A DNA stretch of 47,600 nucleotides from Calothrix anomala FACHB-343 (GTDB taxonomy: Bacteria > Cyanobacteriota > Cyanobacteriia > Cyanobacteriales > Nostocaceae): positions 1 through 47,600 of the forward strand of contig NZ_JACJQG010000076.1 of the NCBI RefSeq assembly GCF_014696435.1, read 5' to 3'. The position numbers and the translations under genes were made by a program. The notes under the pieces are model-generated. The model did no database searches. It was not told where the DNA came from and worked only from the letters and a program-made list of their open reading frames with translations. Every line of letters starts with the position of its first letter. Position 1 is the stretch's first letter. Positions 28,005-36,600 of the stretch are shown here, one piece after another.

Positions 28005-28577
28005 TCATCTCCCTTGTCCCCCAATACCCTGTTGCTCCTGCTTGCAAATTCCACCTGTGAGAGTATAGTTATCTACCTGAACCCAGCTATCTTGACTTAA
28101 AGCCCAGAATCCGGTGACGATGTTGTAATCAGATTCACTACCGGTGACGAATCGGAGGGTTAAGGGTAGATATTGAGGTAATCTGCCAAATTTGATTTCT
28201 ACAAATTGTTTCTGATGGGCATCTCGCAGGCCAAAGGAACCATCTGTGATATTTTCGGATGTGCGCACGTAGGCTTTTAATTCATATTCAGTATTCGGCT
28301 GTAATTTAATGCGCTGACTAATACTATTCCAGCCAGTAAAATTGCGCATGGAAATATTATTTTTGCCGGAATTGCTATTTCCTGCTGCTAAATCAACAGT
28401 TATGTTACCTTCAGCAACCCAAGGACTGCTGACTGTGGGGCTAATTTGTTCTTCAAAGTCGCCATCTAATAGGGGACTGGGACAGGCGGCTGTTACTTTA
28501 GCAGAGCCAAGATAATGGATAATGCCAATAGTAATAAATAATGCAACTGTGCCGATCGCGAACTGTTTGCTAGTCAT
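28005..28577 (-). CDS. Exported protein with a CBM-like beta-sandwich domain
   Basis: Function not known. The 190-residue product has a signal anchor (FAIGTVALFITIGIIHYLG). After a Cys-Pro-Ser-Pro start comes a sequence typical of carbohydrate-binding-module-like (CBM4/9 or CenC fold) domains: LLDGDFEEQ, SPWVAEGNITVD, ITQRIKLQPNTEYELKAYVRTS-like wording (here ISQRIKLQPNTEYELKAYV) and SWVQVDNYTLTGG. Such domains bind glycans, but here no catalytic domain is attached. The ATG at 28577 is chosen because GAGG precedes it and the signal follows at once. The last residues (QGIGGQGR) are encoded by a G-rich repeat that overlaps the 3' end. Confidence 0.75.
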   Translation of the reverse strand: MTSKQFAIGTVALFITIGIIHYLGSAKVTAACPSPLLDGDFEEQISPTVSSPWVAEGNITVDLAAGNSNSGKNNISMRNFTGWNSISQRIKLQPNTEYELKAYVRTSENITDGSFGLRDAHQKQFVEIKFGRLPQYLPLTLRFVTGSESDYNIVTGFWALSQDSWVQVDNYTLTGGICKQEQQGIGGQGR

Positions 28578-28766
28578 TATATATTGACCTCTTGACTCAG
28601 GGGTATTACCCAAGCCAATGAGTATATAATATGTCTCGCAAATCTGGCTGAGGGAAATTACGGAAGGCTATAATTTGATTTATGAAAGCGATCGCACTAG
28701 CTTCACAATCAAAGATAGTTGAAAGTGCGATCGCTAATTAGCAAAATTCTCTAGAATTATCCTCAA

Positions 28767-29528
28767 TTATCGACCATTAGCAATTTTTCTTTCAATCACC
28801 GAAATCCGTTCTTGGGTTGCTGGATGGCTACTCAAAAATGATGGTGCAGAAGATTGACGAACTAATTTGCGCAAAAATGCAGGCATAGCCTTGGGATTAT
28901 ACCCAGCCCGGCGCATATACTGCAATCCCTTATCATCTGCATTAAATTCTGCTTCGCGGCTATTAGGTAAGTCTACAGCTAGCTGATAAGCTATAGCGGT
29001 GACAGCACTTTGATCTAAACCTGCTAGGGAAGCAGCACCTTGCGCCAGTTGTGTTTGTTTTAACTTATTAATTAAGTCATTGTTGCAAATATGGGCTATT
29101 TCGTGACCGATAACAGATGCTAGTTGGTCTTCATTATCCACCGCATTTAATAGCCCAGTGTGAACGTAGACATAGCCACCTGTAGTTGCAAAAGCATTAA
29201 TACTAGAGTCGCGAACTACATAAAAGCGAAAAGGAATTTGAGAGCAATTACTAGCTTTAGCTAAACGTTGACCAACGCGATTAACATAAGCGTTGGTTTT
29301 AGAATTAGAATCCAGTCGGTAATTTTGTTTTACCTGTTGATGAATATTTTGTCCCAGGGCGACTGTTTGCTGTGGAGAAATGTTGGACAGTTGTAACAAC
29401 TGCACGCCATTAAATATTAGCTGTTGCCAAGGAAGTGCACTGGCTGGTTCAAGAGAACTCAAGCCAATAGTACAAGCAGTACCTAAACCAAGGATTAAAG
29501 AAACACCTTTATGCATTCTCGATTTCAT
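28767..29528 (-). CDS. M48-family zinc metalloprotease
   Basis: A secreted or periplasmic BepA/LoiP-like peptidase of 253 residues. It has a signal peptide (SLILGLGTACTIGLSSLEPASA), then the M48 catalytic domain. Seen: zinc site HEIAH (H142, E143, H146), third ligand in SREAEFNAD (about E194), the FATTGGYVYVHTGLL strand before it, and FLSSHPATQERI near the end. The family degrades misfolded outer-membrane proteins. The ATG at 29528 is used; the in-frame TTG two codons upstream is less likely. It has no TPR extension and is not obviously part of an operon. Confidence 0.92.
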   Translation of the reverse strand: MKSRMHKGVSLILGLGTACTIGLSSLEPASALPWQQLIFNGVQLLQLSNISPQQTVALGQNIHQQVKQNYRLDSNSKTNAYVNRVGQRLAKASNCSQIPFRFYVVRDSSINAFATTGGYVYVHTGLLNAVDNEDQLASVIGHEIAHICNNDLINKLKQTQLAQGAASLAGLDQSAVTAIAYQLAVDLPNSREAEFNADDKGLQYMRRAGYNPKAMPAFLRKLVRQSSAPSFLSSHPATQERISVIERKIANGR

Positions 29529-29682
29529 AATCAAAAATCAAACGTATACGAGTAATAAACAGCAAAATTGATTTTTACCTTTGCGGCTAAATTAAGTTTT
29601 TTGATAATGAGAAAAAATCAAAATGATCCAGTTTTATAAAGGTGTATTAATTGCTCAATTCGATGAGTTATGTACGTTTAAT

Positions 29683-29813
29683 ATATATAAGACTTAAGCA
29701 AAATCATGAAAAAACGAACCGCGTAGACGCGGAGCGGCTTCCCGCAGGGTAGTACGCAAAGAACACGAAGTAAAGAGGGTTTGGAAGAGTTATTGCGTAA
29801 GTCCTATATATAT
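29683..29813. mobile_element. MITE-like repeat with GGACTTACGCAA-type ends
   Basis: ATATATAAGACTTAAGCAA (29683 onward) and TTGCGTAAGTCCTATATAT (ending 29811-29813) are 19-bp imperfect inverted repeats around about 90 bp. The interior carries the frequent Nostoc word CGCGGAGCGGCTTCCCGCAGGG. No coding capacity. This lies in the 537-bp gene-free region upstream of the SnoaL-like gene. Confidence 0.6.
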
Positions 29814-29905
29814 TTATTTTAACGAAAAGTGTTGTAAATAAAGCCAGCATAAAGGAATAATTTTACTGCTGAACTAACCCTGTCAGTATCAGTCTCTAGC
29901 ATTAC

Positions 29906-29978
29906 TAGTACTGAGTCTCATTGGTTGTGAGACGTTGATGGTGGTCAGATTCCCTAGCAACCCATGATAGTTAATCCC
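29906..29978. repeat. Dispersed repeat, copy 2 (no hairpin insertion)
   Basis: Counterpart of 16980-17077. It contains GTCTCATTGGTTGTGAGAC, able to form a 6-bp stem, then CAGATTCCCTAGCAACCC. The first copy has GTTTCA in the stem, which keeps pairing as G-U. The remainder of the gap to 30065 is A+T-rich and probably holds the promoter of the next gene. Confidence 0.55.
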
Positions 29979-30065
29979 AGTGTGAGATTATTTTTTTACC
30001 AGTTTGAAATCCAAATAGGGAAAGACAACGTATTCCTATTTAGATGATTTAAATATTAATCAATT

Positions 30066-30473
30066 ATGTCAGTGCAAGTTACTCTTTCTCCAGAAACTAT
30101 CCAAGCTGTGATTCAGCAATACTTTGCGGCTAGTCGTTCTGATGATAAAGCTGAGGGTATGGTTGTCTGTTTTGCCGAAGATACTGTCAGCTACGATCCT
30201 GTAGGTGCGCCAGCATTACAAGGCCATAGTCAACTACGGGAATTTTTTCAAGGGGTAGCAGCTTTGTTTACCAAGGTGGAACTCTATGAAGATTTTATTT
30301 CTATCAATGGTAATGAAGCGGCTGTTAAATGGATTGGTCGAGGTATCGGTCAAAATGGTCAGGCTGTGACTTTTGAGGGAATTGATTTATTTGAGTTCAA
30401 CAGTGAGGGTAAAATTCAATCAATGCGGGCTTATTGGAATCCGGCGGCGATGCTGGCACAATTGCAGAGTTAA
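30066..30473 (+). CDS. SnoaL-like / nuclear transport factor 2-fold protein
   Basis: A 135-residue protein with the cone-shaped NTF2/ketosteroid-isomerase fold: YFAASRSDDKAEGMVVCFAEDTVSYDPVGAPALQG at the start, then FEGIDLFEFNSEGKIQSMRAYWNPAAML at the end. Members bind or isomerise small hydrophobic molecules, but many are uncharacterised; the substrate here is not known. The start ATG at 30066 gives the usual length. The stop lies 38 bp before the alpha/beta hydrolase start in the same direction, so the two probably form an operon. Confidence 0.85.
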   Translation: MSVQVTLSPETIQAVIQQYFAASRSDDKAEGMVVCFAEDTVSYDPVGAPALQGHSQLREFFQGVAALFTKVELYEDFISINGNEAAVKWIGRGIGQNGQAVTFEGIDLFEFNSEGKIQSMRAYWNPAAMLAQLQS

Positions 30474-30511
30474 GGCTGATACTTGATTTGACCAAGAAAG
30501 CAGGCGAGAAT

Positions 30512-31573
30512 ATGCGATCGCGTTTAGGGCTAATTCTCAGTTTACTCGGACTATTTTTAAGTAGCTGGATTATCGTTCCAGCTCCTAACTTTACCTTGCT
30601 ACCTCTAGCTGTGGGTAGTCCAGAAATCAGCCCTATATTGTTAATTGGCAACTTAATTGCTTTATTGCTCTCATTTACTGCTAAAAAACAGCTTTTACTC
30701 GCTCGGATTGCAATTGGCTTTAGTTTAAGCGGAATTTTACTCAGTAGTCTGCCTTTATTACAGCTACCTAGCACAATTCAACAAGCAGAGGCGCAAATGC
30801 AACCTTTATTGAGTAATCTGCAAATTCCGGCTGATTTACAAGCCAAAATGCGCCGCCATCCCTTTGTGCTAGCTGATTTATTTACAGGATTAGCAAAACC
30901 CAAAGTTCGCCATCATCAACAAAATTTTGCTGCTGCTGATGGAACTCCCCTAAATATAGAAATTTATCAGCCTCTAACTACTGGTAAGCATCCAGCGATT
31001 GTCACTATTTATGGTGGCGCATGGCGTAGCGGTGAACCAGCGCAAAAAGCCACATTCAACCAATATATGGCAGCACAAGGGTATACAGTGGTGGCTATTG
31101 ACTATCGCCACGCACCCCAATATCGCTACCCCGCACAAATTCAAGATGTACAAGCTGCATTGAATTTTATATTGCAACAGGCAGCTAATTACGAAATAGA
31201 TTCTAGCCGCATTGCAGTTATTGGCTGGTCTGCAGGAGCGCATTTAGCATTATTAGCCGCATATCAGCCAAATACTACCCCAATTCGCGCAGTAATTAAT
31301 TACTATGGCCCGACAAATTTGTTACAAGGCTATAAAGAACCACCATCACCTGACCCTATTAATACCAAAGCTGTTTTAACAGCCTTTTTAGGTGGTTCTC
31401 CTGAGGAGGTAGAAACCCAGTATAAATTAGCATCCCCTATAAACTATGTAAAATCTAACTTACCGCCAACATTATTAATATATGGCGATCGCGATCATCT
31501 CGTAAAGCCAATTTTCGGTCAGCAACTATACCAGCGTCTGCAAAGTCACCAACGACTTTCTCAACGCATTTAA
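30512..31573 (+). CDS. Membrane alpha/beta hydrolase, C-terminally truncated
   Basis: An esterase/lipase-type hydrolase with three N-terminal membrane helices (about 1-95) and a cytoplasmic or lumenal hydrolase domain. Seen: the oxyanion region IVTIYGGAWRSG, the nucleophile elbow IGWSAGAHLAL and the acid residue in LLIYGDRDHLVKP. The catalytic His that normally follows some 30 residues later is missing. The frame leaves recognisable family sequence near QLYQRLQSH and stops after a short odd tail. Directly overlapping this tail, in another frame, begins the end of a DUF4331 protein. A deletion appears to have fused the two genes, so the hydrolase is probably inactive. ATG 30512 is chosen because AGGCGAG precedes it and the membrane helix starts there. 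Confidence 0.78.
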   Translation: MRSRLGLILSLLGLFLSSWIIVPAPNFTLLPLAVGSPEISPILLIGNLIALLLSFTAKKQLLLARIAIGFSLSGILLSSLPLLQLPSTIQQAEAQMQPLLSNLQIPADLQAKMRRHPFVLADLFTGLAKPKVRHHQQNFAAADGTPLNIEIYQPLTTGKHPAIVTIYGGAWRSGEPAQKATFNQYMAAQGYTVVAIDYRHAPQYRYPAQIQDVQAALNFILQQAANYEIDSSRIAVIGWSAGAHLALLAAYQPNTTPIRAVINYYGPTNLLQGYKEPPSPDPINTKAVLTAFLGGSPEEVETQYKLASPINYVKSNLPPTLLIYGDRDHLVKPIFGQQLYQRLQSHQRLSQRI

Positions 31574-31935
31574 TAGTATTCCTCCCTCAGCAGATTTAAG
31601 TTCTGCCGCTAAACCCGTAGGTGCAGAAGCTAAAAAGACACTCAAAGCCCTCGGTAATAATGACCAACGCGCTAATGCTCTCATTGGTGCCTTCCTTCCC
31701 GATGTCATGCGTATAGATACCACCGTCCCTAGCGGTTACGGTAACGCCCTCAATGCTAAAGGTAGCCCCATCACCGGGTAAAATCACCGACGATGTCATT
31801 GATATTACCCTCAGCGTTCTCACCAACGGAGCCGTAACTACAGATAACGTCTCCTACGAAGGTACTCCAGGTAACCCATCTCAAGGACACAAACCATTAG
31901 AACAGCAATTTCCCTATCTAGCTTTACCTAATTAA
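31548..31935 (+). pseudogene. C-terminal remnant of a DUF4331 protein
   Basis: From 31548 the frame reads NDFLNAFNSIPPSADLSSAA, then FLPDVMRIDTTVPSG and NALNAKGSPITG up to a stop at about 31780. In a shifted frame it continues KITDDVIDITLSVLTNG, AVTTDNVSYEG and FPYLALPN with a natural stop at 31935. This is the C-terminal part of DUF4331-family proteins in two frames. The first several hundred residues are absent; the 5' side is joined to the truncated hydrolase. It is broken by both the deletion and a frameshift near 31775-31782. Confidence 0.72.
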
Positions 31936-32057
31936 GACAGTACTCCAAAACTCCCCAAATTTAACCATTACCTCCCTCAATCAACAGCACAGAGGACGCA
32001 AATAAAAACCCTTTGCGCCCCTCTGCGTTTCCCTTCCCGTACCTCTGCGTTAAACCC

Positions 32058-32100
32058 ATGAACCAAATACAACTTTTTCACTAGATATCAAATTTATCTC
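32058..32100 (+). other. Detached start and signal-peptide segment of the HupE-like gene
   Basis: ATG at 32058 reads MNQIQLF before a stop. Removing one T from the CTTTTTC run (about 32073-32079) joins it in frame to TRYQIYLISFIGALLLTIGF, then STPSQAHWADLAVAEITVEP, a normal signal peptide leading into the downstream protein. See the entry at 32176. Confidence 0.6.
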
Positions 32101-32175
32101 ATCTCCTTTATCGGAGCATTATTACTAACAATTGGTTTTTCTACTCCAAGTCAAGCACATTGGGCAGATTTAGCG

Positions 32176-33156
32176 GTGGCTGAGATAACAGTAGAACCGA
32201 CAAAAACCGGAATTATTTTGACATTTCCTACAGGCTTAGTAGCAGACTCTGACGATAACCAGGATGGAAAACTCTCCACTAATGAAGTTACCAACCATCA
32301 AACAAAACTAGAGAAATTTTTAGGCGATCGCATTCGGCTGATCGATAATCAAGGCGGATCTGGTAAAATCGCTGTTACACCCACCAATAACTTACCAGCG
32401 AATATCCAGAGTAATACTAATACTCACACTACCCTAGAACTAACTTACACTTGGTCACAACCAGTTAGCGCACTCACTATCAACTACGATTTATTTTTAC
32501 CCAATGTCCCCACCGCCCGGTGTTTAGCTACTGTAATTCAAAGTGGAAAAACTCGCAATTTGGTATTTACTCCCGAACAGCAGGAATTTGCGTTAATTGA
32601 CGCTTCTATATGGCAACAAATCGGCAGTTTTATCTTGCTAGGTATAGAACATATTATCACAGGATATGACCATGTTTTATTTTTGATAAGTTTATTAATG
32701 TTAGGCGGTGGTTGGCGTTACCTGCTAAAAGTAGTCACAGCTTTTACTATTTCTCATTCCGTTACTTTGTCGTTAGCAGTATTGAATATTGTCAGTTTAC
32801 CAGTGCGCTTTGTTGAAAGTGCGATCGCACTCACAATAGTCTATGTAGCCGCAGAAAATTTTTGGCGTAAAGATATACGTGGACGTTGGTTGCTGACATT
32901 TATCTTTAGACTCATTCACGGGCTGGGTTTTGCTGGAGTTCTCAAAGAAATTCATCTGAGTCAGTCTAATTTGGCTGTATCCCTGGCTAGTTTTAATATT
33001 GGCGTAGAATTGGGACAAATTGCGATCGTTTCTCTCGCATTTTTGGTGTTGCGTACTATCCAAAAATATCCTTGGGAATTAAATCTGCGACGCTTGTTAT
33101 CTGGTTGTGTTGTCGCTATGGGCTTATTTTGGTTTATCCAACGAGCTTTTTATTAA
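32176..33156 (+). CDS. HupE/UreJ-like membrane protein (5' frameshift)
   Basis: Predicted metal-related membrane transporter of the HupE/UreJ type; substrate unknown. Seen: a soluble N-terminal portion (about 1-150 in this frame), then the characteristic LLGIEHIITGYDHVLFLISLL, FTISHSVTLSLAVL, FIFRLIHGLGFAGVL and FNIGVELGQIAIVSL, giving about six membrane helices with conserved histidines. The coding start given (GTG) is the first possible initiator in this frame. The natural start is probably ATG 32058, which supplies a signal peptide but is one base out of frame because of an extra T. The gene is therefore either newly inactivated, frameshift-expressed, or affected by a sequencing error. A hairpin at 33191-33221 may end transcription. 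Confidence 0.82.
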   Translation: MAEITVEPTKTGIILTFPTGLVADSDDNQDGKLSTNEVTNHQTKLEKFLGDRIRLIDNQGGSGKIAVTPTNNLPANIQSNTNTHTTLELTYTWSQPVSALTINYDLFLPNVPTARCLATVIQSGKTRNLVFTPEQQEFALIDASIWQQIGSFILLGIEHIITGYDHVLFLISLLMLGGGWRYLLKVVTAFTISHSVTLSLAVLNIVSLPVRFVESAIALTIVYVAAENFWRKDIRGRWLLTFIFRLIHGLGFAGVLKEIHLSQSNLAVSLASFNIGVELGQIAIVSLAFLVLRTIQKYPWELNLRRLLSGCVVAMGLFWFIQRAFY

Positions 33157-33190
33157 CCCTGCGTATATTTCAAAAATTATGCGATCGCAT

Positions 33191-33221
33191 TTGTAAGGGT
33201 GGGGTTACCTTGCCCTTACAA
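33191..33221. terminator. Hairpin downstream of the HupE-like gene
   Basis: TTGTAAGGG (33191-33199) and CCCTTACAA (33213-33221) form a perfect 9-bp stem, 35 bp after the stop codon. No strong T-run follows. The rest of the 508-bp gap is A+T-rich. Confidence 0.5.
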
Positions 33222-33424
33222 GTTACTTACTATAACATTTTTATAAGTTATATGATGCCTTAATTCAGGAAATATTGATATTGAATTAAATAAATTTACG
33301 GTGAAATAAGAGATTTTTATTTATTTACAAAATAAGTATTTTTATACGGCTAATAACTGCATAGTATTCTACATAACAGCTTAATACTTAAATTTAAATT
33401 AGCGAATCCTGATAATTCTAATCC

Positions 33425-33454
33425 TTTAACCTTACGCTAGCGATTTCTTAACGT
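33425..33454 (+). promoter_or_regulatory. Candidate Pho-box half sites
   Basis: TTTAACCT (33425-33432) and CTTAACGT (33447-33454) match the cyanobacterial Pho-box half site (roughly YTTAAYYW, the second with one mismatch). They are spaced by 22 bp, twice the 11-bp Pho-box period. They lie about 210-240 bp upstream of the phosphatase gene. A SphR/PhoB link would fit its function but is inferred. Confidence 0.35.
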
Positions 33455-33664
33455 TACCACGATAACTTGAACTACTGAAATAGATATTAATTATATAGAT
33501 ATGACTGAGGATGAGGATAAAATCAAGCCTCTAATTCTCTGCGCCTCTGCGTGAGACTAATTCATATATTTACTCAGCCAATAACAAACTTAAAAATTGA
33601 TAATTTATCGCTTTAAATAACCTCTCCTATTCTCTCAATCTATAATTCACCTCAGTACTAACAT

Positions 33665-36600
33665 ATGGTAACCACAAAAACAATTCGCTTTTCGCAATTC
33701 AATGCTTCCCTAAACCGGAATGCTGATGGTCAGTTAATTACTGATTTATCTACACCTAATAATAATCAGGCGAAAGCTGTTGCCGAAATTATCCAGCGTA
33801 GCAATCCTGATATATTATTAATCAATGAGTTCGATTACTTTTCAGCAAATCCTCAACAGGCGGTTAAATTATTCCAGCAAAATTACCTGGCTGTGAGTCA
33901 AAACGGTGCAAATACTGTTAATTATCCCTACTTTTATATCGCACCTTCAAATACAGGAATTGCTTCGGGATTTGATTTAAATAATGACGGTAAAATTGTC
34001 ACTACCCCAGGCGCATCTGGATACGGCGATGATGCTTTTGGATTTGGTAATTTTCCTGGTCAGTTTGGGATGTTGTTACTTTCCAAACATCCTATTGATA
34101 CTGCTAATATTCGCACCTTCCAAAATTTTCTGTGGAAGGATATGCCAGATTCTTTACTTTCTACAATTTCAATTCCTAATTCTAATACTCCTTGGTATTC
34201 TTCAGAAGAACAAAACGCTTTACGCCTTTCTTCTAAAAGTCATTGGGATGTACCAATTAAAATTAACGGTGAGACAATTCATGTTCTTTTGAGTCATCCC
34301 ACACCACCAACCTTTGATGGAAGCGAAGACCGCAACGGTAAACGCAATCATGATGAGATTCGCTTTTGGGCAGATTATATCACACCTGGTAAAGGTGATT
34401 ACATCTATGATGATGCAGGTAAAAAAGGCGGGATTGCTGCTGGTTCTAGCTTTGTGATTATGGGTGACCAAAATGCCGACCCTGTAGACGGTGATAGTTA
34501 CGACAATGCTATTCGCCAATTATTACAAAATCCTGGCATAAATACTAATGTCATTCCTAGCAGTCTGGGCGCATCGCAACAAGCGACTTTACAAGGTGGT
34601 GCAAACCTAAATCAACGGGGTAATGCTAATTTTGATACCGCAGACTTTGCGGATACTGCACCCGGTAATCTACGGACTGACTATGTATTACCTTCGGCTG
34701 ATTTGACTGTAAGCAATTCCGCAGTATTCTGGCCTGTAAATACTGACCCAAATTTTCCTTTGGTAGGTACTTTTCCCTTCCCCAGTTCCGACCATCGTTT
34801 AGTATATGCAGATGTGGAAGTGGGCGCAACCACAGCAGGGAAAACGATTCCCGATGTCGGATTTTTGGGACAAACTATATTACCTACAGGCTTTATTCCT
34901 CCTGGTGTAGCGGGGATAGTAAATGGTGTACAAGCGCCTTTGGGTGGGTTGTCTGGTGTCGCCTATGATGCAGCTAAAAACCAGTTTTATGCGATCGCTG
35001 ACGATCGCTCTCAATTTGCACCCGCCCGGTTTTATACTTTTACTACCGACCCTGAGAAAATCGCCACAGATGGGGTAATTTTTACCGATGTTACACCCCT
35101 CAAAGATGCTAACGGCAATTTCTTCTCTATTAATAGTCTTGACCCTGAAGGGATTGCGTTAACTAACAATGGTACAGTTTTCATCTCTTCCGAGGGTGAG
35201 GTAAATCCTGGTGCGGGTAGGGTGACTAATCCCTTTATTAAAGAATTTTCTCTCACTACGGGGCAAGAAGTCCGCAGTTTACCTGTCCCCACTAAATTTT
35301 TACCAGTAGTTGAGGACACTAACGGTAACAGTGTAGTAGATGCTGGCGATACCCAAAAAGCAGGTGTATATAATAATTTGGCGTTTGAAAGTCTGACAAT
35401 TACACCTGATCAAAAAACCCTATTTACCGCCACAGAAAACGCTTTATTTCAAGATGGATCAAGGGTTACCACTACAACCGGTAGCCGATCGCGGATTTTG
35501 CAATACAATTTGGTAACGGGACAGCCTGAAAAAGAATATCTTTATATTACAGATGCATCTGTCACCCCCAACCCAGCAACAGGATTTAGTGATAACGGCT
35601 TGGTGGATTTATTAGCGATTGATAATCGCGGGACATTACTAGCTGTAGAACGTTCTTTTGCGCAGGGTGTCGGGAATACGATTAAAATTTACGAAATTAC
35701 TCTGCAAGGTGCAACTGATATTAGCAGTATCGACTCACTCAAAGATTTCAGCGAAACTCAATTAGCGGCTATTCAACCAGCGCAAAAACGGCTAGTCTTG
35801 AATTTAAATGACCTAGATTTGCCGAATGGTACAGATAATATCGAGGGTATAGCTTTCGGTGCGAAATTAGCGGATGGGCGGCAATCTATCGTCTTGGTGA
35901 GTGATAATAACTTTAATCCAGCCCAATTTACGCAAATTTTGACTTTAGATGCAGATTTAGTACCTACCGCAGCGCCAAAAGTCGAAACTCGTCCGGATTT
36001 ATTTGACGATGAGACATTACCAACAGACCAGCGTGCGGATGCTGATGACCCTGCTATCTATATTAATGCTAATAACGCGGCTGATAGCTTAGTTCTTACC
36101 TCGGTGAAAAATGCCGGACTGCGGGTGTATGACTTGTCTGGTAAACTATTGCAAGAAGTGAATCCGGGGGGAATTCGCTACAACAACATTGATTTGCAAT
36201 ATGGTTTTAAATTAGGTAATGAAAAAATAGATATTGCTGTGGCGAGCGATCGCGGTAACGATAAACTAGCAATATTCAAGATAAATCCCAATCCCACGAC
36301 TCCCGGTAAGTACCTGGAAAATATCACTGATAGCAGCATTGGAACAATTTTCCAAGCACCACCTTTTCTTGCGCCTTATTCCTCATCTTCTCGCAGTTCC
36401 TACGGATTAGCTTTATATCGCAGTCCGATTACCAATGATTACTACGTCTTTACCAGTCGTCGGGAAACTGGAGATATCGCCCAGTTTAAACTAATTGACA
36501 AAGGTAATGGTAAAATTGGCGCGGAACGAGTACGAGAGTTTACCATTCCTTCACCCTCCGACTCTGAACGTTCAGCACAGACAGAGGGAATGGTTGTAGA

